Shown here: piece after piece, positions 51,935-61,790 of the stretch | Numbering within the stretch: the first letter of the stretch is position 1 | Layout: each line of letters starts with the position of its first letter | Origin: Tupaia tana | Taxonomy: Eukaryota > Chordata > Mammalia > Scandentia > Tupaiidae | DNA length: 64,000 bases | Direction of reading: 5' to 3' | Assembly (NCBI GenBank): GCA_026018925.1 | Contig: JAKSZU010000032.1 | Coordinates: 372,001-436,000, forward strand | Notes under the pieces: model-generated | Told to the model about the DNA's origin: nothing | The model's input: only the letters and a program-made list of their open reading frames with translations | Databases searched by the model: none | Program-made: the position numbers and the translations under genes

Positions 51935-52822
51935 TGCCAGGTTTCTAACTGCTTGTCTGTGACTGCTCAACAGCCTCAATTCTTCCTTCTAAAGTGCCCG
52001 TCTTATATTTTACTTCCAGTTAACTTAACTCAACCTTGGTATGCGGACCCCAGTTTATTTTCCCTCCAGACAATAAATACAGCCCTTGCTCACGCTCGCC
52101 CTAAACGCTTTATTGCTGCTTTAATTTTAGATATATCAGCCCTCATCGCTATTATAGGATCAGTGGCCGCTTCAGCCACTGCCCTTATTCAACAGGTGCA
52201 TACTGCTTCCCACGTTAACGAATTAACTCTCAATGTTTCCACTGCCTTATTTAAACAGGAACAAATTAATCAACAACTGGCTGACAGAGTCAATGCTTTA
52301 GAAGAAGCAGTGTTATATTTAGGTCAAGAAATTCAAAACATTAAAGTCAGGCTAACTACTGCTTGCCATGCCGATTACAAATGGATCTGTATTACCCTTC
52401 TCCCTTATAATCACACTCAAGTCACTTGGGAACAAATTCAAGCCCACCTTCGGGGCGTGTGGAACCACTCTCTTACTATGAACATAGAACAGCTTCATGC
52501 CCAGATCACGGCCGTATCCAAAGCCCATTTAGATTCTATTTCACCCAGCGATGTGGCAGATAGCATAATCAAGTCTTTATTCTCTACCTTCACCACTTCC
52601 ACTGATAATCTCCGTACTTTAGCCTACTCTGTGGGGAGACTTCTCTTATTAATTTTTGTTATTCTCCTTTGTTTACCAGCCCTCGCCAGACGCATAAGAA
52701 CCGCAATTACATCAGTGGAGGCAGAGATTCACTTCTACAAATTACAAAACAAAAAAGGGGGAGATGCTGGGACCATGCAGTTAACACAGGCTGAGTATGA
52801 AAGAACTGCCCCTCGTGCCTAG
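51935..52822 (+). CDS. env: Env SU C-terminus and TM fragment
   Basis: Open from just after the TAG; the first possible non-ATG start is TTG at 51953, used here only for numbering. In order: the SU end, a furin-type site RPKR at residues 49-52 (52097-52108), a hydrophobic fusion peptide at about 53-80 (FIAALILD...), a heptad-rich helix at about 95-133, a single cysteine pair C138-C146 rather than the CX6CC of gamma-type TM, sequons N153 and N171, a second helical part, a membrane span at about 226-245, and a cytoplasmic tail of some 44 residues. This layout is that of class II or betaretroviral TM. The codons cross the polypurine tract at 52752-52764 and end within the LTR. No in-frame ATG initiates it, so expression would need readthrough of the TAG. 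Confidence 0.85.
   Translation, partial: CQVSNCLSVTAQQPQFFLLKCPSYILLPVNLTQPWYADPSLFSLQTINTALAHARPKRFIAALILDISALIAIIGSVAASATALIQQVHTASHVNELTLNVSTALFKQEQINQQLADRVNALEEAVLYLGQEIQNIKVRLTTACHADYKWICITLLPYNHTQVTWEQIQAHLRGVWNHSLTMNIEQLHAQITAVSKAHLDSISPSDVADSIIKSLFSTFTTSTDNLRTLAYSVGRLLLLIFVILLCLPALARRIRTAITSVEAEIHFYKLQNKKGGDAGTMQLTQAEYERTAPRA
52752..52764 (+). promoter_or_regulatory. Polypurine tract
   Basis: AAAAAGGGGGAGA lies immediately before TGCTGG of the 3' LTR; it primes plus-strand DNA synthesis during reverse transcription. It is also translated as part of the env tail, and it fixes the LTR start. Confidence 0.92.
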
Positions 52823-53979
52823 AGCAAGGACTCGGCTGAGGAGAACTGTTTGCAAGGTCAACAGTTTTACGAGTTCTGGACCTCACGAATTGTGTTGCTG
52901 TACTGTCCTGCACTCAATTTCTCTGCCATGGGCCTTATTGCCATACCCCAGTACCCCATAAAGGCACCCCCAGCCTTACTATAATTTTTACAATAATCCT
53001 GAAAGAATGCGGATCCACTAAGGCGGCAGCTGCGTAGGGCGGCGGCTGCGAACAGGATTTACTCCCATTAGACTCACCCCACCTTCCTAGAAAATGTCAA
53101 CAGAGAATGCTACATTCACTTCTCCTACTAGGGATTACATAGATAAGCATTAGAAAGGTCTGAGTTAAAGCTACTAATGGGCAAAACGACCTCAGTAGCC
53201 GAGAGGGACTCGGGGACTCATCCTTGAGGTGCTGTTACCCCAAAGACCATAAGCCACCCTTACTCTCAGGACAAGGGCAAATTGTCATTCCCCAAGCCAC
53301 AGTCATTAGCAGCATGTAGAGGGTCCCAAGTACACAGCAACCTTCAGCTACTCACAAGACCACATTCCTTTCCTATGTAGACTCACCCTCTTAGCTATAG
53401 ACTACCCCAGAGATAACATAAGTATTTCACTTTAGTATATACTAACCTTGTCTTTACTAAACCAGACAGGATTTATTTCTAGTAATTGCTACCACCCTAG
53501 CCTGAAGCTAAAGTTCTCAAAAGGCTGACCTGAGGCCAATCTGGGACTAAAGTGATCAAGCTGGTCTGACTGAAGTGGTCAAGATTCCTGGGAGCCCTCT
53601 CATCCAAAGACCCTCCCTGGTAATCAAGATCAAAGAAGAGAATACACCTGAAAAATGGACTTCCTCGTTCTAAAAATTATGACTGTTTATACCTAAACAA
53701 AACAGATGTCATGTTTTATGATTATTGTTCCTATATTTTGAATGCCTTACCTTTTAGAGCAAAATGTTTCACTTACTTCCCTTCACCCATCCCACTACTG
53801 TAAAAACTCCTTCTATAATAAATACGCATGACTCCTGGCCATCAGGGCTGCAGTCTGGAGTTTACTCTGGCTGCAGTCGGCTGAGAACATGCTAAAGGGG
53901 CGTGAGGTCTCAGTCTGATTCCTGTTCACCCGCGTCGCCTCCCTGTGCACCAACCCCGGCTGGGGCACGGCTTCCGGCA
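52765..53979 (+). repeat. 3' LTR
   Basis: 1215 bp, the same length as the 5' LTR and different from it at four positions that I could find (52894, 53058, 53952, 53973). It starts with TGCTGG directly after the polypurine tract and ends with CCGGCA before CCTAAC. It contains the last 58 bp of the env frame at its start and the AATAAA signal at 53817-53822. Confidence 0.97.
53814..53822 (+). promoter_or_regulatory. Poly(A) signal in 3' LTR
   Basis: TATAATAAA with AATAAA at 53817-53822, the counterpart of 48469-48477, followed by a GT-rich stretch (GGCTGCAGTCTGGAG and onward). Likely the polyadenylation signal of proviral transcripts. Confidence 0.5.
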
Positions 53980-53985
53980 CCTAAC
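53980..53985. repeat. Target site duplication, right copy (CCTAAC)
   Basis: Matches 47414-47419. The next bases, CCTAACCCTAGGCGG, continue the interrupted monomer core from ATAGA before the left copy. Confidence 0.85.
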
Positions 53986-56900
53986 CCTAACCCTAGGCGG
54001 ACACCTGAAGCTCAATCACAACCCTAACCTGACCCTGACGCTATCTCCAACCATAACACTGAACCGAAAACTAACAGTACCCCAAAACTTACTCCCTCAA
54101 ACTAAGTTCAAACCTAACCTAACCTGTAGCCTAATTCAAACCACAGACCTAACCCTAACCCTAGGAGGACACCTTAAGCTCAACCCCAACCCTAAACTGA
54201 CCCTCACGCTAACTCCAACCGTAACACTGAACCGAAATCTAACAGTAGCCCTAAACTTACTCCCTCAAACTAAGTTCAAACCTAACCTAACCTGAAGCCT
54301 AAATCAAACCATACACCTAACCCTAACCCTAGGCGGACACCTTAAGCTCAACCCCAACCCTAACCTGACCTCCAGGCTAACTCCAACCATATCACTGAAC
54401 CGAAAACTAAGAGTAGCCCTAAACTTACTCGCTCAAACTAAATTCAAACCTAACCTAACCTGAAGCCTAACTCAAATCATAGACGTAACCCTAACAATAG
54501 GCGGATACCTGAAGCTCAACCCCAACCCTAACCTGACCCTGACGCTACCTTCAACCGTAACACTGAACCGAAAACAAAGAGTAGCCCTAAACTTACTCAC
54601 TCAAACTAAGTTCAAACGTAACCTAACCTGAAGCCTAAATCAAACCACAGACCTAACCCTAACCCTAGGCAGACACCTTAAGCTCAACTCCAAACCTAAC
54701 CTGACCCTGACGCTATCTCCAACCGTAACACTGAAACGAAAACTAACAGTAGCCCTAAACTTACTCACTCAAACTAAGTTCAAACGTAACCTAACTTGGA
54801 GCCAAAATCAAACCATGGACCTAACCCTAACCCTAGGCGGACACCTCAAGCTAACCCCAACCCTAACCTGACCATGACGCTAACTCCAACCATAATACTG
54901 AACCGAAAACTAACAGTAGCCCTAAACTTACTATCTCAAACTAAGTTCAAACCTAACCCAACCTGAATCCTAAATCAAACCATACACCTAACCCTAACCC
55001 TAGGCGGACACCTTAACTTCAACCCCAAACCTAACCTGAACCTGACGCTTACTCCAACTGTAACAGTTAACCGAAAACTAACAGTAGCCCTAAACTTACT
55101 CCCTCAAACTAAGTTCAAACCTAACCTAACCTGAAGCCTAACTCAAACCATAGACCTAACCCTAACCCTAGGCGGACACTGGAAGCTCAACCCCAACCCT
55201 AACCTGACCCTGACGATATATCCAACCGTAACAGTTACCCGAAAACTAACAGTAGCCCTAAACTTACTCCCTCAAACTAAGTTCAAACCTAACCTAACCT
55301 GAAGCCAAACTCACACCATAAACCTAACCCTAACCCTAGGCAAACACCTGAAGCTCAATCACAACCCTAACCTGACCCTGACGGTATCTCCAACGGTAAC
55401 ACTGAACCGAAAACTAACAGTACCCCAAAACTTACTCCCTCAAACTAAGTTCAAACCTAACCTAACCTGTAGCCTAACTCAAACCACAGACCTAACCCTA
55501 ATCCTAGGAGGACACCTTAAGCTCAACCCCAAACCTAAACTGACCCTCACGCTAACTCCAACCGTAACACTGAACCGAAAACTAACAGTAGCCCTAAACT
55601 TACTCCCTCAAACTAAGTTCAAACCTAACCTAACCTGAAGCCTAACTCAAACCATAGACCTAACCCTAACCCTAGGCGGACACCTTATGCTTAACCCCCA
55701 CCCTAACCTGACCCTGACGCTTACTCCAACTGTAACAGTTAACCGAAAAGTAACAGTAGACCTAAACTTACTCCCTCAAACTAACTTCAAACCTAACCTA
55801 ACCTGAAGCCTAAATCAAACCATACACCTAACCCTAACCCTAGGCGTACACCTTAAGCTCAACCCCAACCCTAACCTGGCCCTGACGCTAACTCCAACAG
55901 TAACAGTTACCCGAAAACTAACAGTAGCCCTAAACTTACTCCCTCAAACTAACTTCAAACCTAACCTAACTTGAAGCCTAACTCAAACCATAGACCTAAC
56001 CCTAACCCTAGGCGGACACCTGAAACTCAATCACAACCCTAACCAGACCCTGACGGTATCTCCAACCGTAACACTGAACCGAAAACTAACAGTAGCCCTA
56101 AACTTACTCCCTCAAACTAAGTTCAAACCTAACCTAACCTGAAGCCTAACTCACACCATAGACCTAATCCTAACCCTAGGCGGACACCTGAAGCACAATC
56201 ACAACCCTAACCTGACCCTGACGCTATCTCCAACCGTAACACTGAACCGAAAACTAACAGTACCCCAAAACTTACTCCCTCAAACTAAGTTCAAACCTAA
56301 CCTAACCTGTAGCCTAACTCAAACCACAGACCTAATCCTAACCCTAACCCTAGGAGGACACCTTAAGCTCAACCCCAACCCTAAACTGACCCTCACGCTA
56401 ACTCCAACCGTAACACTGAACCGAAAACTAACAGTAGCCCTAAACTGACTCCCTCAAACTAAGTTCAAACCTAACCTAACCTGAAGCCTAACTCAAACCA
56501 CAGACCTAACCCTAACCCTAGGCGGACACCTTAAGCTCAACCCCAACCCTAACCGGACCCTCACGCTAACTCCAACCTTAACACTGAACCGAAAACTAAC
56601 AGTAGCCCTAAACTTACTCCCTCAAACTAAGTTCAATCCTAACCTTACCTGAAGCCTAAATGAAACCATAGACCTAACCCTAATCCTAGGCGGACACTTT
56701 AAGCTCAACCCCAAACCTAACCTGACCCTGACGCTTACTCCTACCGTAACAGTTAACCAAAAACTAACAGTAGCACTAAACTGACTCCCTCAAACTAAGT
56801 TCAATCCTAACCTAACCTGAAGCCTAAATCAAATCATAGACCTAACCCTAACCCTAGGCGGACACCTTATGCTTAACCCCCACCCTACTCTGCCCCTGAC

Positions 56901-58109
56901 GCTTACTCCAAATGCAACAGTTAGCCGAAAACTAACAATAACCCTAAACTTACTCCCTCAAACTAACTTCAAACCTAACCTAACCTGAAGCCTAAATCAA
57001 ACCATACACCTAACCCTAACCCTAGGCGGACACCTTAATCTCAACCCCAACCCTAACCTGGCCCTGACGCTAACTCCAACCGTAACAGTTTCCCGAAAAC
57101 TAATAGTAGCCCTAAACTTACTCCCTCAAACTAAGTTCAAACCTAACCTAACCTGAAGCATAACTCAAACCATACACCTAACCCTAACTCTAGGCGGACA
57201 CCTTAAGCTGAACCCCAACCCTAACCTGACCTCCAGGCTAACTCCAACCATATCACTGAACCGAAAACTAAGAGTAGCCCTAAACTTACTCGCTCAAACT
57301 AAGTTCAAACCTAACCTAACCTGAAGCCTAACTCAAATCATAGACCTAACCCTAACAATAGGCGGAGACCTGAAGCTCAACCACAACCCTAACCTGACCC
57401 TGACGCTATCTCCAACCGTAACACTGAACCGAAAACTAACAGTAGCCCTAAACTTACTCACTCAAACTAAGTTCAAACGTAACCTAACCTGGAGCCTAAA
57501 TCAACCCATGGACCTAACCCTAACCCTAGACGGACACCTCAAGCTAACCTCAACCCTAACCTGACCCTGACGCTAACTCCAACCATAATACTGAACCGAA
57601 AACTAACAGTAGCCCTAAACTTACTCCCTCAAACTAAGTTCAAACCTAACCTAACCTGAAGCCTAAACCAAACCATACAACTAACCCTAACCCTAGGCGG
57701 ACACCTTAACTTCGACCCCAAACCTAACCTTACCCTGACGCTTACTCCAACTGTAACAGTTAACCGAAAACTAACAGTAGCCCAAAACATACTCCCTCAA
57801 ACTAAGTTCAAACCTAACCTAACCTGAAGCCTAAATCAAACCATACACCTAACCCTAACCCTAGGCGAACACCTTAAGCTCAACCCCAACCCTAACCTGG
57901 CCCTGACGCTAACTCCAACTGTAACAGTTACCCGAAAACTAACAGTATCCCTAAACTTACTCCCTCAAACTAAGTTCAAACCTAACCTAACCTGAAGCCT
58001 AAATCAAACCATACACCTAACCCTAACCCTAGGCGGACACCTCAAGCTAACCTCAACCCTAACCTGACCCTGACGCTAACTCCAACCATAATACTGAACC
58101 GAAAACTAA

Positions 58110-60319
58110 CAGTAGCCCTAAACTTACTCCCTCAAACTAAGTTCAAACCTAACCTAACCTGAAGCCTAAACCAAACCATACAACTAACCCTAACCCTAGG
58201 CGGACACCTTAACTTCAACCCCAAACCTAACCTTACCCTGACGCTTAATCCAACTGTAACAGTTAACCGAAAACTAACAGTAGCCCAAAACTTACTCCCT
58301 CAAACTAAGTTCAAACCTAACCTAACCTGAAGCCTAAATCAAACCATACACCTAACCCTAACCCTAGGCGAACACCTTAAGCTCAACCCCAACCCTAACC
58401 TGGCCCTGACGCTAACTCCAACTGTAACAGTTACCCGAAAACTAACAGTATCCCTAAACTTACTCCCTCAAACTAAGTTCAAACCTAACCTAACCTGAAG
58501 CCTAAATCAAACCATACACCTAACCCTAACCCTAGGTGGACACCTTAAGCTCAACCATAAGCCTATCCTGACCTCCAGGCTAACTCCAACCATATCACTG
58601 AACCGAAAACTAAGAGTAGCCCTAAACTTACTCCCTCAAACTAAGTTTAATCCTAACCTAACCTGAAGCCTAAATGAAACCATAGACCTAACCCTAACCC
58701 TAGGCGGACACGTTATGCTTAACCCCCACCCTAACCTGACCCTGACGCTTACTCCAACCGTAACAGTTAAACGAAAACTAACAGTAGCCCTAAACTTACT
58801 CCCTCAAACTAAGTTCAAACCTATCCTAACCTGAAGCCTAAATCAAACCATACACCTAATCCTAACCCTAGGCGGATACCTTAAGCTCAACCCCAAACCT
58901 AACCTGACCCTGACACTTACACCAACCGTAACAGTTAACTGAAAACTAACAGTAGCCCTAAACTGACTCCCTCAAACTAAGTTCAAAACTAACCTAACCT
59001 GAAGCCTAAATCAAATCTTAGACCTAAGCCTAACCCTAGGCGGACACCTTATGCTTAACCCCCACCCTAACCTGACCCTGACGCTTACTCCAACTGAAAA
59101 ATAAGAGTAGCCGTAAACTTACTTGCTCAAAATAAGTTCAAACCTAACCTAACATGAAGCCTAACTCAAATCATACACCTAACCCTAACAATAAGCGGAC
59201 ACCTGAAGCTCAACCCCAAGCCTAACCGGACCCTGACGCTATCTCCAACTATAACACTGAACCGAAAACTAACAGGAGCCCCAAACTTACTCACTCAAAC
59301 TAAGTTCAAATGTAACCTAACCTGAAGCCTAAATCAAACCACAGACCTAACCCAAACGCTAGGCGGACACCTTAAGCTCAACTCCAACCCTAACCTGACC
59401 TGACACTATTTCCAACCGTAACATTGAACCAAAAACTACCAGTAGCCCTAAACGTACTCCATCAAACTAAGGTCAATCCTAACCTTACCTGAAGCCTAAA
59501 TGAAACCATAGACCTAACCCTAACCCTAGGCGGACACCTTAAGCTCAACCCCAACCCTAACCTGGCCCTGACAGTAACTCCAACAGTAACAGTTACTCGA
59601 AAACTAAGAGTAGCCCTAAACTTACTCCCTCAAACTAAGTTCAAACCTAACCTAACCTGAAGCCTAACTCAAACCACAGACCTAACCCTAACCCTAGGCG
59701 GACACCTTAAGCTCAACCCCAACCCTAACCGGACCCTCACGCTAACTCCAACCTTAACACTGAACCGAAAACTAACAGTAGCCCTAAACTTACTCCCTCA
59801 AACTAAGTTCAATCCTAACCTAACCTGAAGCCTAAATGAAACCATAGACCTAACCCTAACCCTAGGCGGACACTTTAAGCTCAACCCCAAACCTAACCTG
59901 ACCCTGACGCTTACTCCTACCGTAACAGTTAACCAAAAACTAACAGTAGCCCTAAACTGACTCCCTCAAACTAAGTTCAATCCTAACCTAACCTGAAGCC
60001 TAAATCAAATCATAGACCTAACCCTAACCCTAGGCGGACACCTTATGCTTAACCCCCACCCTACTCTGCCCCTGACGCTTACTCCAAATGCAACAGTTAG
60101 CCGAAAACTAACAGTAACCCTAAACTTACTCCCTCAAACTAACTTCAAACCTAACCTAACCTGAAGCCTAAATCAAACCATACACCTAACCCTAACCCTA
60201 GGCGGACACCTTAATCTCAACCCCAACCCTAACCTGGCCCTGAAACTAACTCCAACCGTAACAGTTTCCCGAAAACTAATAGTAGCCCTAAACTTACTCC
60301 CTCAAACTAAGTTCAAACC
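58110..60319. repeat. Satellite duplication at +3681 bp, copy 1
   Basis: Matches 61791-64000 at a constant 3681 bp (22 monomers minus 15 bp). Markers are CTCAACCATAAGCC (58550 and 62231), ATAAGAGTAGCCG (59101 and 62782) and CTACTCTGCCCC (60061 and 63742). Both contain the same shortened monomer where CTCCAACTGA is followed at once by AAAATAAGAGTAGCC (about 59092 and 62773). Parts also match 56640-57540 at 3176 bp and 61080-61480 at about 1679 bp, so several rounds of duplication overlap here. Confidence 0.85.
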
Positions 60320-61790
60320 TAACCTAATCTGAAGCTTAACTCAAACCATACACCTAACCCTAACTCTAGGCGGACACCTTAAGCTGAACCCCAACCCTAA
60401 CCTGACCTCCAGGCTAACTCCAACCATATCACTGAACAGAAAACTAAGAGTAGCCCTAAACTTACTCGCTCAAACTAAGTTCAAACCTAACCTAACCTGA
60501 AGCCTAACTCAAATCATAAACCTAACCCTAACAATAGGCGGACACCTGAAGCTCAACCCCAACCCTAACCTGACCCTTTCGCTATCTCCAACCGTAACAC
60601 TGAACCGAAAACTAACAGTAGCCCTAAACTTACTCACTCAAACTAAGTTCAAACGTAACCTAACCTGGAGCCTAAATCAACCCATACACCTAACCCTAAC
60701 CCTAGGCGGACACCTCAAGCTAACCTCAACCCTAACCTGACCCTGACGCTAACTCCAACCATAATACTGAACCGAAAACTAACAGTAGCCCTAAACTTAC
60801 TCCCTCAAACTAAGTTCAAACCTAACCTAAACTGAAGCCTAAACCAAACCATACAACTAACCCTAACCCTAGGCGGACACCTTAACTTCAACCCCAAACC
60901 TAACATTACCCTGACGCTTACTCCAACTGTAACAGTTAACCGAAAACTAACAGTAGCCCAAAACTTACTCCCTCAAACTAAGTTCAAACCTAACCTAACC
61001 TGAAGCCTAAATCAAACCATACACCTAACCCTAACCCTAGGCGAACACCTTAAGCTCAACCCCAACCCTAACCTGACCCTGACGCTATTTCCAACCGTAA
61101 CATTGAACCGAAAACTACCAGTAGCCCTAAACGTACTCCCTCAAACTAAGGTCAATCCTAACCTTACCTGAAGCCTAAATGAAACCATAGACCTAACCCT
61201 AACCCTAGGCGGACACCTTAAGCTCAACCCCAACCCTAACCTGGCCCTGACAGTAACTCCAACAGTAACAGTTACTTGAAAACTAAGAGTAGCCCTAAAC
61301 TTACTCCCTCAAACTAAGTTCAAACCTAACCTAACCTGAAGCCTAACTCAAACCACAGACCTAACCCTAACCCTAGGCGGACACCTTAAGCTCAACCCCA
61401 ACCCTAACCGGACCCTCACGCTAACTCCAACCTTAACACTGAACTGAAAACTAACAGTAGCCCTAAACTTACTCCCTCAAACTAAGTTCAAACCTAACCT
61501 AACCTGAAGCTTAACTCAAACCATACACCTAACCCTAACTCTAGGCGGACACCTTAAGCTGAACCCCAACCCTAACCTGACCTCTAGGCTAACTCCAACC
61601 ATATCACTGAACCGAAAACTAAGAGTAGCCCTAAACTTACTCGCTCAAACTAAGTTCAAACCTAACCTAACCTGAAGCCTAACTCAAATCATAGACCTAA
61701 CCCTAACAATAGGCGGACACCTGAAGCTCAACCCCAACCCTAACCTGACCCTGACGCTATCTCCAACCATAACACTGAACCTAAAACTAA

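Larger units (their letters stand above)
51149..52822 (+). pseudogene. env: Broken retroviral envelope gene (SU-TM), class II type
   Basis: Envelope glycoprotein gene; in an intact virus SU binds the receptor and TM drives membrane fusion. The frame is open for 557 sense and nonsense positions before the final stop, with a single internal TAG at 51932-51934 in the C-terminal part of SU. The two halves are in the same frame, so the break is a nonsense change rather than a frameshift. The N-terminus is short: no signal peptide follows the first ATG, and an in-frame stop lies about 48 bp upstream, so the leader and the first part of SU are missing compared with typical class II envelopes of roughly 600-700 residues. 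The last 18 or so codons lie inside the 3' LTR. As it stands the gene cannot make a processed SU-TM protein. Confidence 0.9.
47420..53979 (+). mobile_element. Class II (betaretrovirus-like) endogenous retrovirus, env-only, full length with both LTRs
   Basis: A provirus of 6560 bp: 5' LTR 47420-48634, interior 48635-52764, 3' LTR 52765-53979. It has a tRNA-Lys primer binding site, a splice donor, an env remnant, a polypurine tract and 6-bp target duplications, all in the right order on the plus strand. The interior is only 4130 bp and no gag, protease, reverse transcriptase, RNase H or integrase frame is present; that space is filled by AT-rich non-coding sequence. It therefore could not mobilise on its own and would have needed proteins from a related element. 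Class assignment rests on the 6-bp duplication, the Lys primer site and the TM type of env. Interior and LTR base composition differ sharply from the surrounding satellite. Confidence 0.95.

Noticed and set aside
53945-54295. 116-codon frame from the LTR end into the satellite
   Set aside because: It begins at a non-ATG codon in the LTR and continues through monomers only because one TGA is TGT. It is not a fusion gene.
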